In this document: positions 17,323 to 26,064 of the stretch, piece by piece | How positions within the stretch are numbered: position 1 is the first letter of the stretch | Layout of the letters: each line of letters opens with the position of its first letter | DNA from: Clostridia bacterium | Lineage (GTDB): Bacteria; Bacillota; Clostridia; Oscillospirales; Acutalibacteraceae | Length of the DNA stretch: 53,012 nt | Direction of reading: 5' to 3' | Assembly (NCBI GenBank): GCA_017516745.1 | Contig: JAFXBF010000020.1 | Coordinates: 1-53,012 of the forward strand | The notes under the pieces: generated by a model | Databases searched by the model: none | Told to the model about the DNA's origin: nothing | The model's input: the letters and a program-made list of their open reading frames with translations, nothing else | Program-made: the position numbers and the translations under genes

Positions 17323-19491
17323 ATGACAGATTTATCTCACATTGACCCTTTCCTGTACGGATATTTTCTTGATGAGACGCTTGAACACGGCGAGAGAGTA
17401 GGTCTTGCCCTGCTTCACGCTGCAAAGAATATTGAAATCAGGTTTTCACGGCAATTACTGCCCGAAACAGCATTTGAAACAGAATTCGAAAGTTCAAGCT
17501 ACACTCCGTCAGAGGGACTTTGTTTTAATGTAGAGAACATAATGAAGCTTGCCGAGAGATTTCCTGAACACAAAGAGACATTTCAAAGATACACCCGTGA
17601 AATAAACGTGTTCACAAATAAGGCAAGCAGATTATATTGTGAAAACACTGAAGCACTCAACCGTTCAGGTGCCCAATGGGGCGGCGGTTGGGGCGGACAT
17701 TCCAACCCCGATTACGGCAAAATAGTCAATTTCGGTACAGAATATATCCGCACAATAATCACTGAAAGCCGTGATAAACATCCGGATGAGAATTGGTTTT
17801 ACAATTCTTGCTCTTATGCCCTTGATGCTATAGACATTATCGGTGAAAGATACCGTGAACAAGCTCTTATAAATGCTGAAAAATGTGAGAATGAAGATGA
17901 CAAAGCATTTTTACTGCGTATGGCAAAGGCGTTTGAAACAGTACCGTTGAAGGCTGCCTATGACTTCACTTCGGCTATGTGCGCTTTTATGCTCATCTTT
18001 GCCCTTGACGGCAGTGATTCACCCGGTCGGTTTGACCGATATATGTATCCCGCATATCTGAAAACTGAAAATAAAGAAGAAGTAACAGACCTGCTTGACA
18101 GACTGTGGGAATACTTCCACGATCACCGTTCTTGGAATCTCTGTATTTCGGGCAGCGATGAGAATTGGAACGACGAGAGTAACGAGCTTACATATGATAT
18201 TCTTGATACGGTGAGAAAGAAAGGCTACAATACCCCCAATCTCACCTGCCGTGTTCACAGAAATACTCCTGACAAGCTCTGGTCAGCCATTGCTGACACT
18301 CTTGCAACAGGCACGGGACTTCCTGCATTATACAATGACGATACGGTTTGCGCTGCGCTTGAAAAGATTGGCATTCCGCCCGAAGACAGCCACGACTACT
18401 GTATGAACGGTTGCAACCAGATAGATATTTTCGGCAAGAGCCATATGGGTCTTGAAGACGGTGAGGTTCTTTTCACCAAGTGTCTTGAATTTGCACTGCA
18501 CAACGGTACAGACCCTATGAGCGGTGAGAAGATATCTGTTGAAACGGGAGATCCGAGAACATTTACAGACTACGAAGAATTTGAACGTGCTTTTATGCAT
18601 CAGCTTGAGTTCGTAACCTACAACTCTTGCAGCAGCGCAAACACCTACCAACACCTTCGAGGTTTATTCGAGCCTCATCCCCTGCGTTCCTGCCTTATTG
18701 AGGGCTGTCTTGAAAAAGGACGGGACTACAGAAACGGCGGTCCGCTTTACAACCACGGTCAGATTTTAGCCGAAGGTATTGCAGATACGGGTGACAGTCT
18801 GTACGCAATAAAGAAGCTTGTTTATGACGAAAAGAAATATACAATGGCTCAGCTTATTGACGCACTCAACGCAAACTTTGCGGGATACGAGCAGCTTCAC
18901 CACGATTTCAAGAATTGCGAAAAGTTCGGAAACGATATTGAAGAGGTTGACAAAATAACCGCACGGGCACTCAACCGTTTTTTCACTGTTCTCAAGCGTA
19001 ACAACACCTACAGAGGCGGAATGTTCACAGGCGGATGCAGCACATTCAACCGTGCCGCAGACTACGGCATCCGGACCGCAGCACTACCCAACGGTAAGCT
19101 CAAGGGTGAACCTCTGCTTGCAGACAGCATTGCCGCAACACCCGGCCGTGACACAAACGGACCGACTGCACAAATTAAATCCGTTCTTCGATACAATCAC
19201 ATTGATGCCTGCAGCGGCTTTGTATTCCAGAATAAATTTGAAAAAAAGCTGTTCAACAGCGAGAAAGGCAAAGCTTCATTTATAGCACTTGCAAAGGCGT
19301 TTTTTGCAGGCGGCGGACAACAGTACACCGTCACGGTCGTTTCTCCCGAAGACCTGCTTGACGCTAAAGAACATCCCGAAAACCACCGTAATTTAATTGT
19401 CCGTGTCGGCGGCTACAGCGATTATTTCGTAAACCTTGATGACGAACTACAGAACAACGTTATTGAGAGAACGTTTATGAATATGATATAA
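17323..19491 (+). CDS. Glycyl radical enzyme, pyruvate formate-lyase family, unknown substrate
   Basis: A 722-residue anaerobic radical enzyme. The frame is open from a TTG at 17317, but GAGG at 17312-17315 lies seven bases before the ATG at 17323. The C-terminal glycyl radical motif is RVGGYSDYF with the predicted radical on Gly697. The active-site thiyl cysteine is Cys364 in MNGCNQIDI. Dehydratase and lyase relatives usually have Cys-x-Glu here (GCVE), the Glu acting as general base; this enzyme has Gln366. Pyruvate formate-lyase itself has two adjacent cysteines, which are absent. A glycine-rich segment GGGWGGHSNPDYGK lies near 120-133. The reaction cannot be named from sequence. The activase lies directly upstream, a metallophosphoesterase and ABC exporter downstream. 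Confidence 0.9.
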   Translation: MTDLSHIDPFLYGYFLDETLEHGERVGLALLHAAKNIEIRFSRQLLPETAFETEFESSSYTPSEGLCFNVENIMKLAERFPEHKETFQRYTREINVFTNKASRLYCENTEALNRSGAQWGGGWGGHSNPDYGKIVNFGTEYIRTIITESRDKHPDENWFYNSCSYALDAIDIIGERYREQALINAEKCENEDDKAFLLRMAKAFETVPLKAAYDFTSAMCAFMLIFALDGSDSPGRFDRYMYPAYLKTENKEEVTDLLDRLWEYFHDHRSWNLCISGSDENWNDESNELTYDILDTVRKKGYNTPNLTCRVHRNTPDKLWSAIADTLATGTGLPALYNDDTVCAALEKIGIPPEDSHDYCMNGCNQIDIFGKSHMGLEDGEVLFTKCLEFALHNGTDPMSGEKISVETGDPRTFTDYEEFERAFMHQLEFVTYNSCSSANTYQHLRGLFEPHPLRSCLIEGCLEKGRDYRNGGPLYNHGQILAEGIADTGDSLYAIKKLVYDEKKYTMAQLIDALNANFAGYEQLHHDFKNCEKFGNDIEEVDKITARALNRFFTVLKRNNTYRGGMFTGGCSTFNRAADYGIRTAALPNGKLKGEPLLADSIAATPGRDTNGPTAQIKSVLRYNHIDACSGFVFQNKFEKKLFNSEKGKASFIALAKAFFAGGGQQYTVTVVSPEDLLDAKEHPENHRNLIVRVGGYSDYFVNLDDELQNNVIERTFMNMI

Positions 19492-19526
19492 CAATTTTAT
19501 TAACCTTGCTCTGAAAGGAGAATAAT

Positions 19527-20924
19527 ATGGTTTACAGTTTTTATCACATTACTGATGTGCATTATTACAGCAAAAGAAATTTTGCCTGCGATTACAGGAC
19601 TTTCCCTCAGCCGAGTACACAGATATGTATTCTTAAAAGTGAAGAAGCATTTATAAAGGCCCTTGAAATTATTAAAGCTGATGAAGACACAAATACTGTT
19701 ATAATAACGGGTGACCTTACAAACCACGGCGAAGGCTACAGCCACGAGGAGGTAAGGGATTTGCTGCAGAAATTCACCGATGAAGGCGGCAACCCCTTTG
19801 TTTATACGGACAACCACGACTATCCTTATTTTGAGGTTTACGGCTTTGACGAAAACGGAGAAAAAGTACGAACCGAGCATTTGCCCGAAGAAGAAGTAAA
19901 GGCTATGTACCACCCCTTCGGCAGAGGCAAGGCTTTTGATACATTTGACGACGGAATTACATATATCGCAGAGATTTTACCCGGTCTCTATCATATAGCC
20001 ATGGGTTATGATTATGTAAAGGACGCCGGAATTAAGTCCCCCACTTTTTCCGACGAGCTTATGGCATGGGTAAAGGCTCACGTAGAAAAAGCAAAGAAAA
20101 AAGGTGCTATAGTTACCTGCAGCACCCACCGCCCCATAATTGCACCATCCCCTGCTTATGAGGTTGTGGGCAAAGGACACACCTTCTCTGACGGCGAAAA
20201 AAGAATGAAAGAGCTTGCCGATATGGGAGTAAGACTCTTTTTCAGCGGTCATTCACACGTTCAGTGCATGAGAGAGGTTGTAAGCGAAAAGAGAAATAAG
20301 ATTTACAGCGTGCAGACCTCATCGCTTGCAGGCTTCCCGCCAAAAATGAGAAAGATTACTATAGATACTGACAACGGTACTGTTGATATCCGTACAATTG
20401 ATATTGACCTGCCTGACCTTGGAATGACCTTCACCGAATATGCAAGAAAAGGCTTTCTCGGCATCATAGAGGAAATTCCGTACAATATGGAGCACGATGT
20501 CAAGGCTTTTGCCAACACCCAGGGTGGTATATCATTGCCGAAGGATTTAATTATGAAGCACCCGAAAACAGTAATGTTCCTTGGCAGAAAGCTCAACGGT
20601 CTTACATACGGCAAGCTGGCAAAATTCTCAAAGAAATATCACAACTTAAAGGAATCCGATTATGCAAATGCCAAGAATAAAAAGTTTGTAGATCTTCTGC
20701 TGGAGCTGATAGCAAATCTTTACCGTGGCAATGCCCCATATTCACCCGACACAGTAGAATATAAAATAACAATGGGCAGTATCAGAAAAATCGAAAAGCT
20801 TCTTTCCGTACTTCGGGTTGATATTAAGAAATCCCTTGGCGGATATACATTATCCGAATTTGTTGAGCCGCTGCTTTATAACAGCGGTCTTGATGATGAC
20901 AATGTTACACTTTCAATTAATTAA
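19527..20924 (+). CDS. Calcineurin-like metallophosphoesterase
   Basis: A 465-residue protein with no signal peptide and a strong AAAGGAG ribosome binding site. Metal-ligand motifs appear in order: TDVHYY (DxH), ITGDLTNHG (GD), DNHDYP (the GNHD motif with Asp for Gly but Asn and His kept), STHRP and SGHSHVQ. These bind two metal ions for phosphomonoester or diester hydrolysis. The C-terminal 150 residues are an additional helical domain without a recognised family. It lies 35 bases after the glycyl radical enzyme stop and eight bases before the ABC exporter start, so it is in the same operon. The substrate is unknown; acting on a phosphorylated product of that pathway is only a guess. Confidence 0.85.
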   Translation: MVYSFYHITDVHYYSKRNFACDYRTFPQPSTQICILKSEEAFIKALEIIKADEDTNTVIITGDLTNHGEGYSHEEVRDLLQKFTDEGGNPFVYTDNHDYPYFEVYGFDENGEKVRTEHLPEEEVKAMYHPFGRGKAFDTFDDGITYIAEILPGLYHIAMGYDYVKDAGIKSPTFSDELMAWVKAHVEKAKKKGAIVTCSTHRPIIAPSPAYEVVGKGHTFSDGEKRMKELADMGVRLFFSGHSHVQCMREVVSEKRNKIYSVQTSSLAGFPPKMRKITIDTDNGTVDIRTIDIDLPDLGMTFTEYARKGFLGIIEEIPYNMEHDVKAFANTQGGISLPKDLIMKHPKTVMFLGRKLNGLTYGKLAKFSKKYHNLKESDYANAKNKKFVDLLLELIANLYRGNAPYSPDTVEYKITMGSIRKIEKLLSVLRVDIKKSLGGYTLSEFVEPLLYNSGLDDDNVTLSIN

Positions 20925-20932
20925 AATAAGTT

Positions 20933-22648
20933 ATGAAAAGAATATTACTATATCTTAAACCTTTCAGGCTTCGGATGCTTGTCGGCTTTTTAATCAAGGT
21001 TACTGGAACCTTGGCGGAGCTAATCCTACCGTATATTCTGACACACATACTTGAAAATGTAATAGCCGAACTGAATGTGGGTAAAATCGTTTTTTACGGT
21101 GCGGTTATGGTGCTTTTCAGTATTGTTGCGTGTGTCGGCAATGTTATTGCCAACCGTATGGCGGCAAGAGTTACAACCAATTTTTCAAAGGCAATGCGAA
21201 AAGAGCTTTTCTCAAAAACGCTTTACCTTTCCTCTGCGGATACAGATGCGTTCACTATACCTTCACTTGAGTCAAGAATAACAACTGATACCTATAATGT
21301 TCATAACTTTATAGGTATGATGCAAAGAATGGGCGTGAGAGCACCGATTCTTCTTATCGGCGGAATTTCGCTTTCTCTTGTTATGGACAGCACCCTTGCA
21401 CTTGTTATGATTGCCACCCTGCCGATAATATTTGTAACGATTTACGGTATTTCACGAAAAGGTGTTCCGCTTTATACCAGTGTGCAGAAATCTGCAGATA
21501 ATATGGTAAGAGTTGCAAGAGAGGACACTCAGGGAATAAGAGTTATAAAAGCACTTTCTAAAAATGAACATGAAAACCGCAGATACGATAAGGTCAATTC
21601 CGAGCTTTCCAAGCAGGAAAGACACGCAGGCACAATTATGGGCATAGTTAACCCTGCCATGACTCTGCTTATGAATCTCGGTATAGCCGGTGTTGTTGCC
21701 GTTGCGGCACTCAGAGTGAGCAAGGGCTTATCCTCCCCTGCTACGGTTATTGCCTTTATGCAATATTTTACGCTTATATCTATGGCAATGATGTCGCTTT
21801 CAAGAATGTTTGTTATGTACACGAAGTGTGCCGCTTCGGCAAACAGAATAGCAGAAGTTCTTGATACCCCAGACAAGCTCAGCATCATCAATGATAACAG
21901 CGAAAGTGACAGCATACATATTGCGTTTGACAATGTATCGTTCTCATATTTAGGCAAAAAGAACAATATTCAGAATATATCCGTTTCGCTTAAAAAGGGT
22001 GATAGGCTCGGCATCATAGGTGCAACAGGCAGCGGCAAATCAACCTTTATAAAGCTTCTGCTGCGCTTTTATGAGCCTGATTCGGGCGAAATAAGAATAA
22101 ACGGCAGAAATATTAAATCCTACAGCCGTGAACACCTCACATCAATGTTCGGCGTTGCTTTACAGAATGACTTTATTTACGCCGATACAATCGAAGAAAA
22201 CATCCGTTTCGGCAGAGATATTTCAAAGGAAGATATCATCGAAGCGGCAAAAACAGCACAGGCACACGATTTTATTTCGGCAATACCCGACGGCTATGCT
22301 CATTTGCTTTCGTCGAAGGGAACGAATCTTTCCGGCGGTCAGAAACAAAGAGTGCTGATTGCACGTGCAATCGCATCAAAGCCCGAAATCCTTATTCTGG
22401 ATGACTCATCTTCTGCTCTTGACTACAAAACCGATGCAAACTTAAGAAAAGCGCTCGACGAAAACATGTCAGGGTCAACCGTTATCACCGTTGCACAGAG
22501 AGTAAGCTCGGTTAAAAACTGTGACCATATTATCGTGATTGATGACGGCAGAGTTATCGGTCAGGGCAAGCACGAGCACCTGCTCGAATACTGCACGGAA
22601 TACCGTGAAATCAGCCAATCCCAGATGGGAGGTGCCTTTGTTGAATAA
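20933..22648 (+). CDS. Heterodimeric ABC exporter subunit 1 (degenerate ATP site)
   Basis: A 571-residue half-transporter: six membrane helices (about 1-310) followed by an ATPase domain. Walker A is GATGSGKST and the signature LSGGQKQR is canonical. Walker B is ILILDDSSSALD with Asp in place of the catalytic Glu, and the switch histidine is Gln (VAQRVSS). These substitutions are those of the non-hydrolysing subunit in heterodimeric exporters such as TM287/288 and BmrCD, so the partner is the next gene. The start has only a weak AATAAG site eight bases after the previous stop, suggesting coupled translation. The cargo is unknown: drugs, peptides or lipids are usual for the family. Confidence 0.92.
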   Translation: MKRILLYLKPFRLRMLVGFLIKVTGTLAELILPYILTHILENVIAELNVGKIVFYGAVMVLFSIVACVGNVIANRMAARVTTNFSKAMRKELFSKTLYLSSADTDAFTIPSLESRITTDTYNVHNFIGMMQRMGVRAPILLIGGISLSLVMDSTLALVMIATLPIIFVTIYGISRKGVPLYTSVQKSADNMVRVAREDTQGIRVIKALSKNEHENRRYDKVNSELSKQERHAGTIMGIVNPAMTLLMNLGIAGVVAVAALRVSKGLSSPATVIAFMQYFTLISMAMMSLSRMFVMYTKCAASANRIAEVLDTPDKLSIINDNSESDSIHIAFDNVSFSYLGKKNNIQNISVSLKKGDRLGIIGATGSGKSTFIKLLLRFYEPDSGEIRINGRNIKSYSREHLTSMFGVALQNDFIYADTIEENIRFGRDISKEDIIEAAKTAQAHDFISAIPDGYAHLLSSKGTNLSGGQKQRVLIARAIASKPEILILDDSSSALDYKTDANLRKALDENMSGSTVITVAQRVSSVKNCDHIIVIDDGRVIGQGKHEHLLEYCTEYREISQSQMGGAFVE

Positions 22649-24443
22649 ATCAAAAGAAAACAGTACGGTACACAAAAGAGATAACAAGGGCATTATGCTA
22701 AGGCTTGGCAAATACGTAATCAGCCAGTGGCATCTGTTTATTCCTGCGGTTATTTTCACTTTGCTCTCAAATCAGCTTTCTCTGCTTGGTCCACGCTATT
22801 CGGGTGCGGCTATTGATGCTATTGAATCCGCATCGGGTGTGAATTATCCCGTCGTGTGGGAGAATTTTATCAAAATGATAATCTGCTATGCAGCTTCTGC
22901 CATACTTTCCTATATCCTGGCGGTGGTTATGATTAATCTCAGCCAGAAAATCACCTATAAAATGCGAAAAGAGCTTTTCGAAAAGCTCAACATTCTGCCT
23001 GTCGGGTATTTTGACACACATTCCACGGGCGATATAATCAGCCATCTGTCGTACGATATCGACACAATAAACAGCACTCTTTCGCACGACCTTGTGCAGG
23101 TAATGACAAGCGTTTATACGGTCGTTGGTTCTTTGATTTTCATGTGGCGGATTTCGGAAATAATGATACTGATATTTGTTTTCACAGTTCCCGTTTCCGT
23201 TGTGTTTACCCGTTACCGTTCAAAGAAAGTAAGACCTTTGTTCAGAGCAAGGTCAAAGAAATACGGCGAGCTCAACGGCTATGCGGAAGAAATGCTTTCG
23301 GGCGCAAGAACAATTGAAGCCTACGGCAGACAGGATGTTATTTCCGAGCGCTTCAACGAGCGTAATGAGGATGCAATGAATGCCTATTATAACGCTGAAT
23401 ATAATGCCGCAATGCTGTTCCCCACCATTAATCTTATCAACAATGTTTCAATAGCACTTGTTGCAATTTTCGGCGGAATTTTATATATGTATTCACAAAG
23501 CGGAGCAGTTGCAGCAGGCTCAATGTTCTTTATTTCTCTTGGCGGTGTTGCCCAGTTTGTTCAGTATTCCCGTAAATTTGCCGGACCCATAAATGAATTT
23601 TCAAATATTCTGCACGAATTTCAGTCTGCATTCTCTGCCGCAGAACGTGTTTTCAGAATATTGGACGAAGCTCCCGAGCCCCTTGATTTACCCGAAGCAA
23701 AGGAATTGAAGGAAGTCGAGGGATATGCAGAGCTTGACGATATCACCTTCGGCTATACTCCCGAAAAGACTATACTTAAAAACGTTTCTGTTAATGCATC
23801 AAAAGGGCAGACAGTTGCAATAGTAGGACCGACGGGTGCAGGAAAAACAACAATAATCAATCTGCTTATGAGGTTTTACGACCCGCAATCAGGTGAAATC
23901 CGCATCGACTCAAACCCTGCACTTAAAATAAAGCGAACGGATTTAAGGCTCGCATTCACTATGGTTTTACAGGATACATGGCTTTTCCACGGAACTGTTT
24001 ACGATAATATTGTTTACGGAAAAGAAGACGCAACATTTGAGCAGGTAAAAGCAGCAGCAAAGGCTGCAAGGATTGATTCATACATAGAAAGTCTGCCCGA
24101 CGGCTACGACACCGTGCTTTCCGATGACGGTGTCAATATTTCTAAAGGACAGCGACAGCTGATTACAATTGCCCGTGCGTTCCTTTCGGATGCCCCGATG
24201 CTTATTCTTGACGAAGCAACCTCAAACGTTGATTCCAGAACAGAAATACAGATTCAAGATGCAATGAACGACCTTATGAAGGGAAGAACCTGCTTTGTTA
24301 TTGCTCACCGTCTTTCAACCATACAGAATGCCGATACAATTCTCGTTGTAAGAGACGGAGAAATAACCGAACAAGGCACACACAATGAACTGATAGAGCT
24401 CGGCGGATTTTACAGTACACTCTACAACTCACAGTTTTCATAA
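22641..24443 (+). CDS. Heterodimeric ABC exporter subunit 2 (catalytic ATP site)
   Basis: A 600-residue half-transporter. The open frame extends back to 22539 inside the previous gene, but GGGAGG at 22627-22632 points to a TTG start at 22641 (or 22638), overlapping subunit 1 by eight bases. Six membrane helices occupy about 20-325. The ATPase domain has Walker A GPTGAGKTT, canonical Walker B LILDEATSNVD and switch histidine IAHRLST. Its signature is ISKGQRQL rather than LSGGQ. The altered signature here pairs with the altered Walker B in subunit 1, so one ATP site is degenerate and one active, as expected for this exporter type. It is the last gene of the operon; no clear terminator is visible after it. 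Confidence 0.92.
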   Translation: MNKSKENSTVHKRDNKGIMLRLGKYVISQWHLFIPAVIFTLLSNQLSLLGPRYSGAAIDAIESASGVNYPVVWENFIKMIICYAASAILSYILAVVMINLSQKITYKMRKELFEKLNILPVGYFDTHSTGDIISHLSYDIDTINSTLSHDLVQVMTSVYTVVGSLIFMWRISEIMILIFVFTVPVSVVFTRYRSKKVRPLFRARSKKYGELNGYAEEMLSGARTIEAYGRQDVISERFNERNEDAMNAYYNAEYNAAMLFPTINLINNVSIALVAIFGGILYMYSQSGAVAAGSMFFISLGGVAQFVQYSRKFAGPINEFSNILHEFQSAFSAAERVFRILDEAPEPLDLPEAKELKEVEGYAELDDITFGYTPEKTILKNVSVNASKGQTVAIVGPTGAGKTTIINLLMRFYDPQSGEIRIDSNPALKIKRTDLRLAFTMVLQDTWLFHGTVYDNIVYGKEDATFEQVKAAAKAARIDSYIESLPDGYDTVLSDDGVNISKGQRQLITIARAFLSDAPMLILDEATSNVDSRTEIQIQDAMNDLMKGRTCFVIAHRLSTIQNADTILVVRDGEITEQGTHNELIELGGFYSTLYNSQFS

Positions 24444-24491
24444 TTATTTTATTGTTCTTGTTTTAAAAGTTAATTATTATTCTTAAGTAGA

Positions 24492-24520
24492 TTTACTTTT
24501 TTAAAAAGAAGTGGTATAAT
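24492..24520 (+). promoter_or_regulatory. Sigma-A promoter of the GlpA-like operon
   Basis: TTTACT, a 17-base spacer, then TGG-TATAAT (extended -10). Transcription would start near 24528, leaving a leader of about 100 bases. Confidence 0.75.
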
Positions 24521-24548
24521 TTACCTTATTGGTATAAGAAAATATGTT

Positions 24549-24599
24549 TTTTGCAAAATCAGCAACTTAAAGCAGATAATATTGGCTGATTGTGCAAAA
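24549..24599 (+). promoter_or_regulatory. Interrupted inverted repeat in the leader of the GlpA-like operon
   Basis: TTTTGCA-AA-ATCAGC (24549-24563) faces GCTGAT-TG-TGCAAAA (24585-24599). This gives 13 paired bases with a 2x2 internal loop and a 21-base apical loop. No T-run follows, so it is not a simple terminator. It could be an RNA control element or a regulator binding site. It ends 16 bases before the ribosome binding site GGAG at 24616. Confidence 0.45.
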
Positions 24600-24627
24600 T
24601 ACATCTGTAAAAACTGGAGATGAAAAT

Positions 24628-26064
24628 ATGTATGATGTAACAGTTATAGGCGCAGGCGTTGTTGGCGGACTCGTTGCTCGCTCACTTTCAAAATACAAGT
24701 TAAGAATTTGTATTCTTGAAAGTGAAAACGATGTTGCAATGGGTGCTACAAAGGCTAATTCAGCAATCGTTCACGCAGGCTTTGACGCCAAAGAAGGCAG
24801 CCTTAAAGCCAAGCTCAATGTACGTGGCAACAAGATGATGGAAGCTGTCTGCAACGAACTCGGTGTTAAATATATTAAAAACGGTTCGTTGGTTGTAGGC
24901 TTCAGCGAAGAGGACAGAGCAGTTCTTAACGAGCTGATGCAAAGAGGCATTACCAATAACGTTGAAGGCTTACGCATTGTTGAAAAAGATGAACTTCACG
25001 AAATGGAGCCCAACCTTTCAGATGACATTATCTGTGCTTTATATGCTCCTACAGGCGGTATCGTCTGCCCTTACACTCTGGCAATTGCTGCTATAGGAAA
25101 TGCTATGGATAACGGTGCTCATTTAAAGTGCAATTTTAAGGTCACCGGTATAGATGCTGCAGAAAACGGATATAAGGTTTCATCCGAAAACGAATTTGTA
25201 ACCACACGCTATGTAATTAACTGTGCAGGTGTTTACTCCGACACTATTGCAAAAATGGTCGGTGACAATTCTTTCGACATTCACCCGAGAAGGGGCGAAT
25301 ATATGCTGCTTGACAGAGAATGTGGCGATACAGTTTCTCATACAATTTTCAGAACACCTTCAAAAATGGGCAAGGGCATATTGGTAACTCCTACTGTTCA
25401 TAACAACCTGCTTTTAGGTCCGACATCATACGATATAACCGATAAGGAAAACAAAGATACCACCGCAGTCGGTTTTGATGCTATTATCAACAGCACAAAC
25501 GAAACGGTAAAATCAGTTCCTGTCAACAAAACAATTACTTCCTTCTGCGGCCTGCGTTCAGTAGGAAGCACAGGTGATTTCATAATAAATTCACCCGTAA
25601 AAGGCTTTATCAATGCAGCCGGTATTGAATCCCCCGGTCTTACCTCATCCCCTGCCATAGCAGAATATATTGAGGATATGTTAAAGGCAGACGGACTCGC
25701 TCTTGAGGTTAACCCTGACTATAATCCTATCAGAAAGCCCTATTACTCCTTCCAGGAAGCTTCTCCCGAAGAGAAAAACGAAACAATAAAAGAAAATCCT
25801 GCTTACGGCAAAATTGTCTGCCGCTGCGAAGGTATCACCGAAGGCGAAATTATTGAGGCAATCCGCCGCAATCCGCAGCCCCGTGACCTTGACGGCATAA
25901 AGCGCAGAACACGTGCCCAGATGGGTCGTTGCCAGGGCGGTTTCTGCGGTCCGTATGTAACTGAAATTCTTGCAAAGGAACTGGGTGTTTCTTACGAAAG
26001 CATTACAAAGTTCGGCGGAGAATCCTTAATTAACGTTGAGCTTACCAAAGGAGGACAGTCATAA
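24628..26064 (+). CDS. GlpA-like FAD-dependent oxidoreductase with C-terminal BFD-like iron-sulfur domain
   Basis: A 478-residue flavoprotein. The frame is open from 24592, but GGAG lies eight bases before the ATG at 24628, giving MYDVTVIGAGVVGG with an immediate FAD-binding Rossmann motif. The central region resembles the DAO-type glycerol-3-phosphate dehydrogenase/2-hydroxyglutarate oxidase family. The C-terminus has CRCEG and GRCQGGFC, the four cysteines of a BFD-like [2Fe-2S] domain. The next two genes, a second flavoprotein and DUF1667, complete a set found in many anaerobic Firmicutes and annotated as anaerobic glycerol-3-phosphate dehydrogenase. The substrate may be glycerol-3-phosphate or another 2-hydroxy acid. 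The stop overlaps the next start by one base (TAATG). Confidence 0.87.
   Translation: MYDVTVIGAGVVGGLVARSLSKYKLRICILESENDVAMGATKANSAIVHAGFDAKEGSLKAKLNVRGNKMMEAVCNELGVKYIKNGSLVVGFSEEDRAVLNELMQRGITNNVEGLRIVEKDELHEMEPNLSDDIICALYAPTGGIVCPYTLAIAAIGNAMDNGAHLKCNFKVTGIDAAENGYKVSSENEFVTTRYVINCAGVYSDTIAKMVGDNSFDIHPRRGEYMLLDRECGDTVSHTIFRTPSKMGKGILVTPTVHNNLLLGPTSYDITDKENKDTTAVGFDAIINSTNETVKSVPVNKTITSFCGLRSVGSTGDFIINSPVKGFINAAGIESPGLTSSPAIAEYIEDMLKADGLALEVNPDYNPIRKPYYSFQEASPEEKNETIKENPAYGKIVCRCEGITEGEIIEAIRRNPQPRDLDGIKRRTRAQMGRCQGGFCGPYVTEILAKELGVSYESITKFGGESLINVELTKGGQS

Noticed and set aside
22539-22640. N-terminal extension of ABC exporter subunit 2
   Set aside because: It overlaps the end of subunit 1, encodes low-complexity residues, and the GGGAGG site points to the TTG at 22641.
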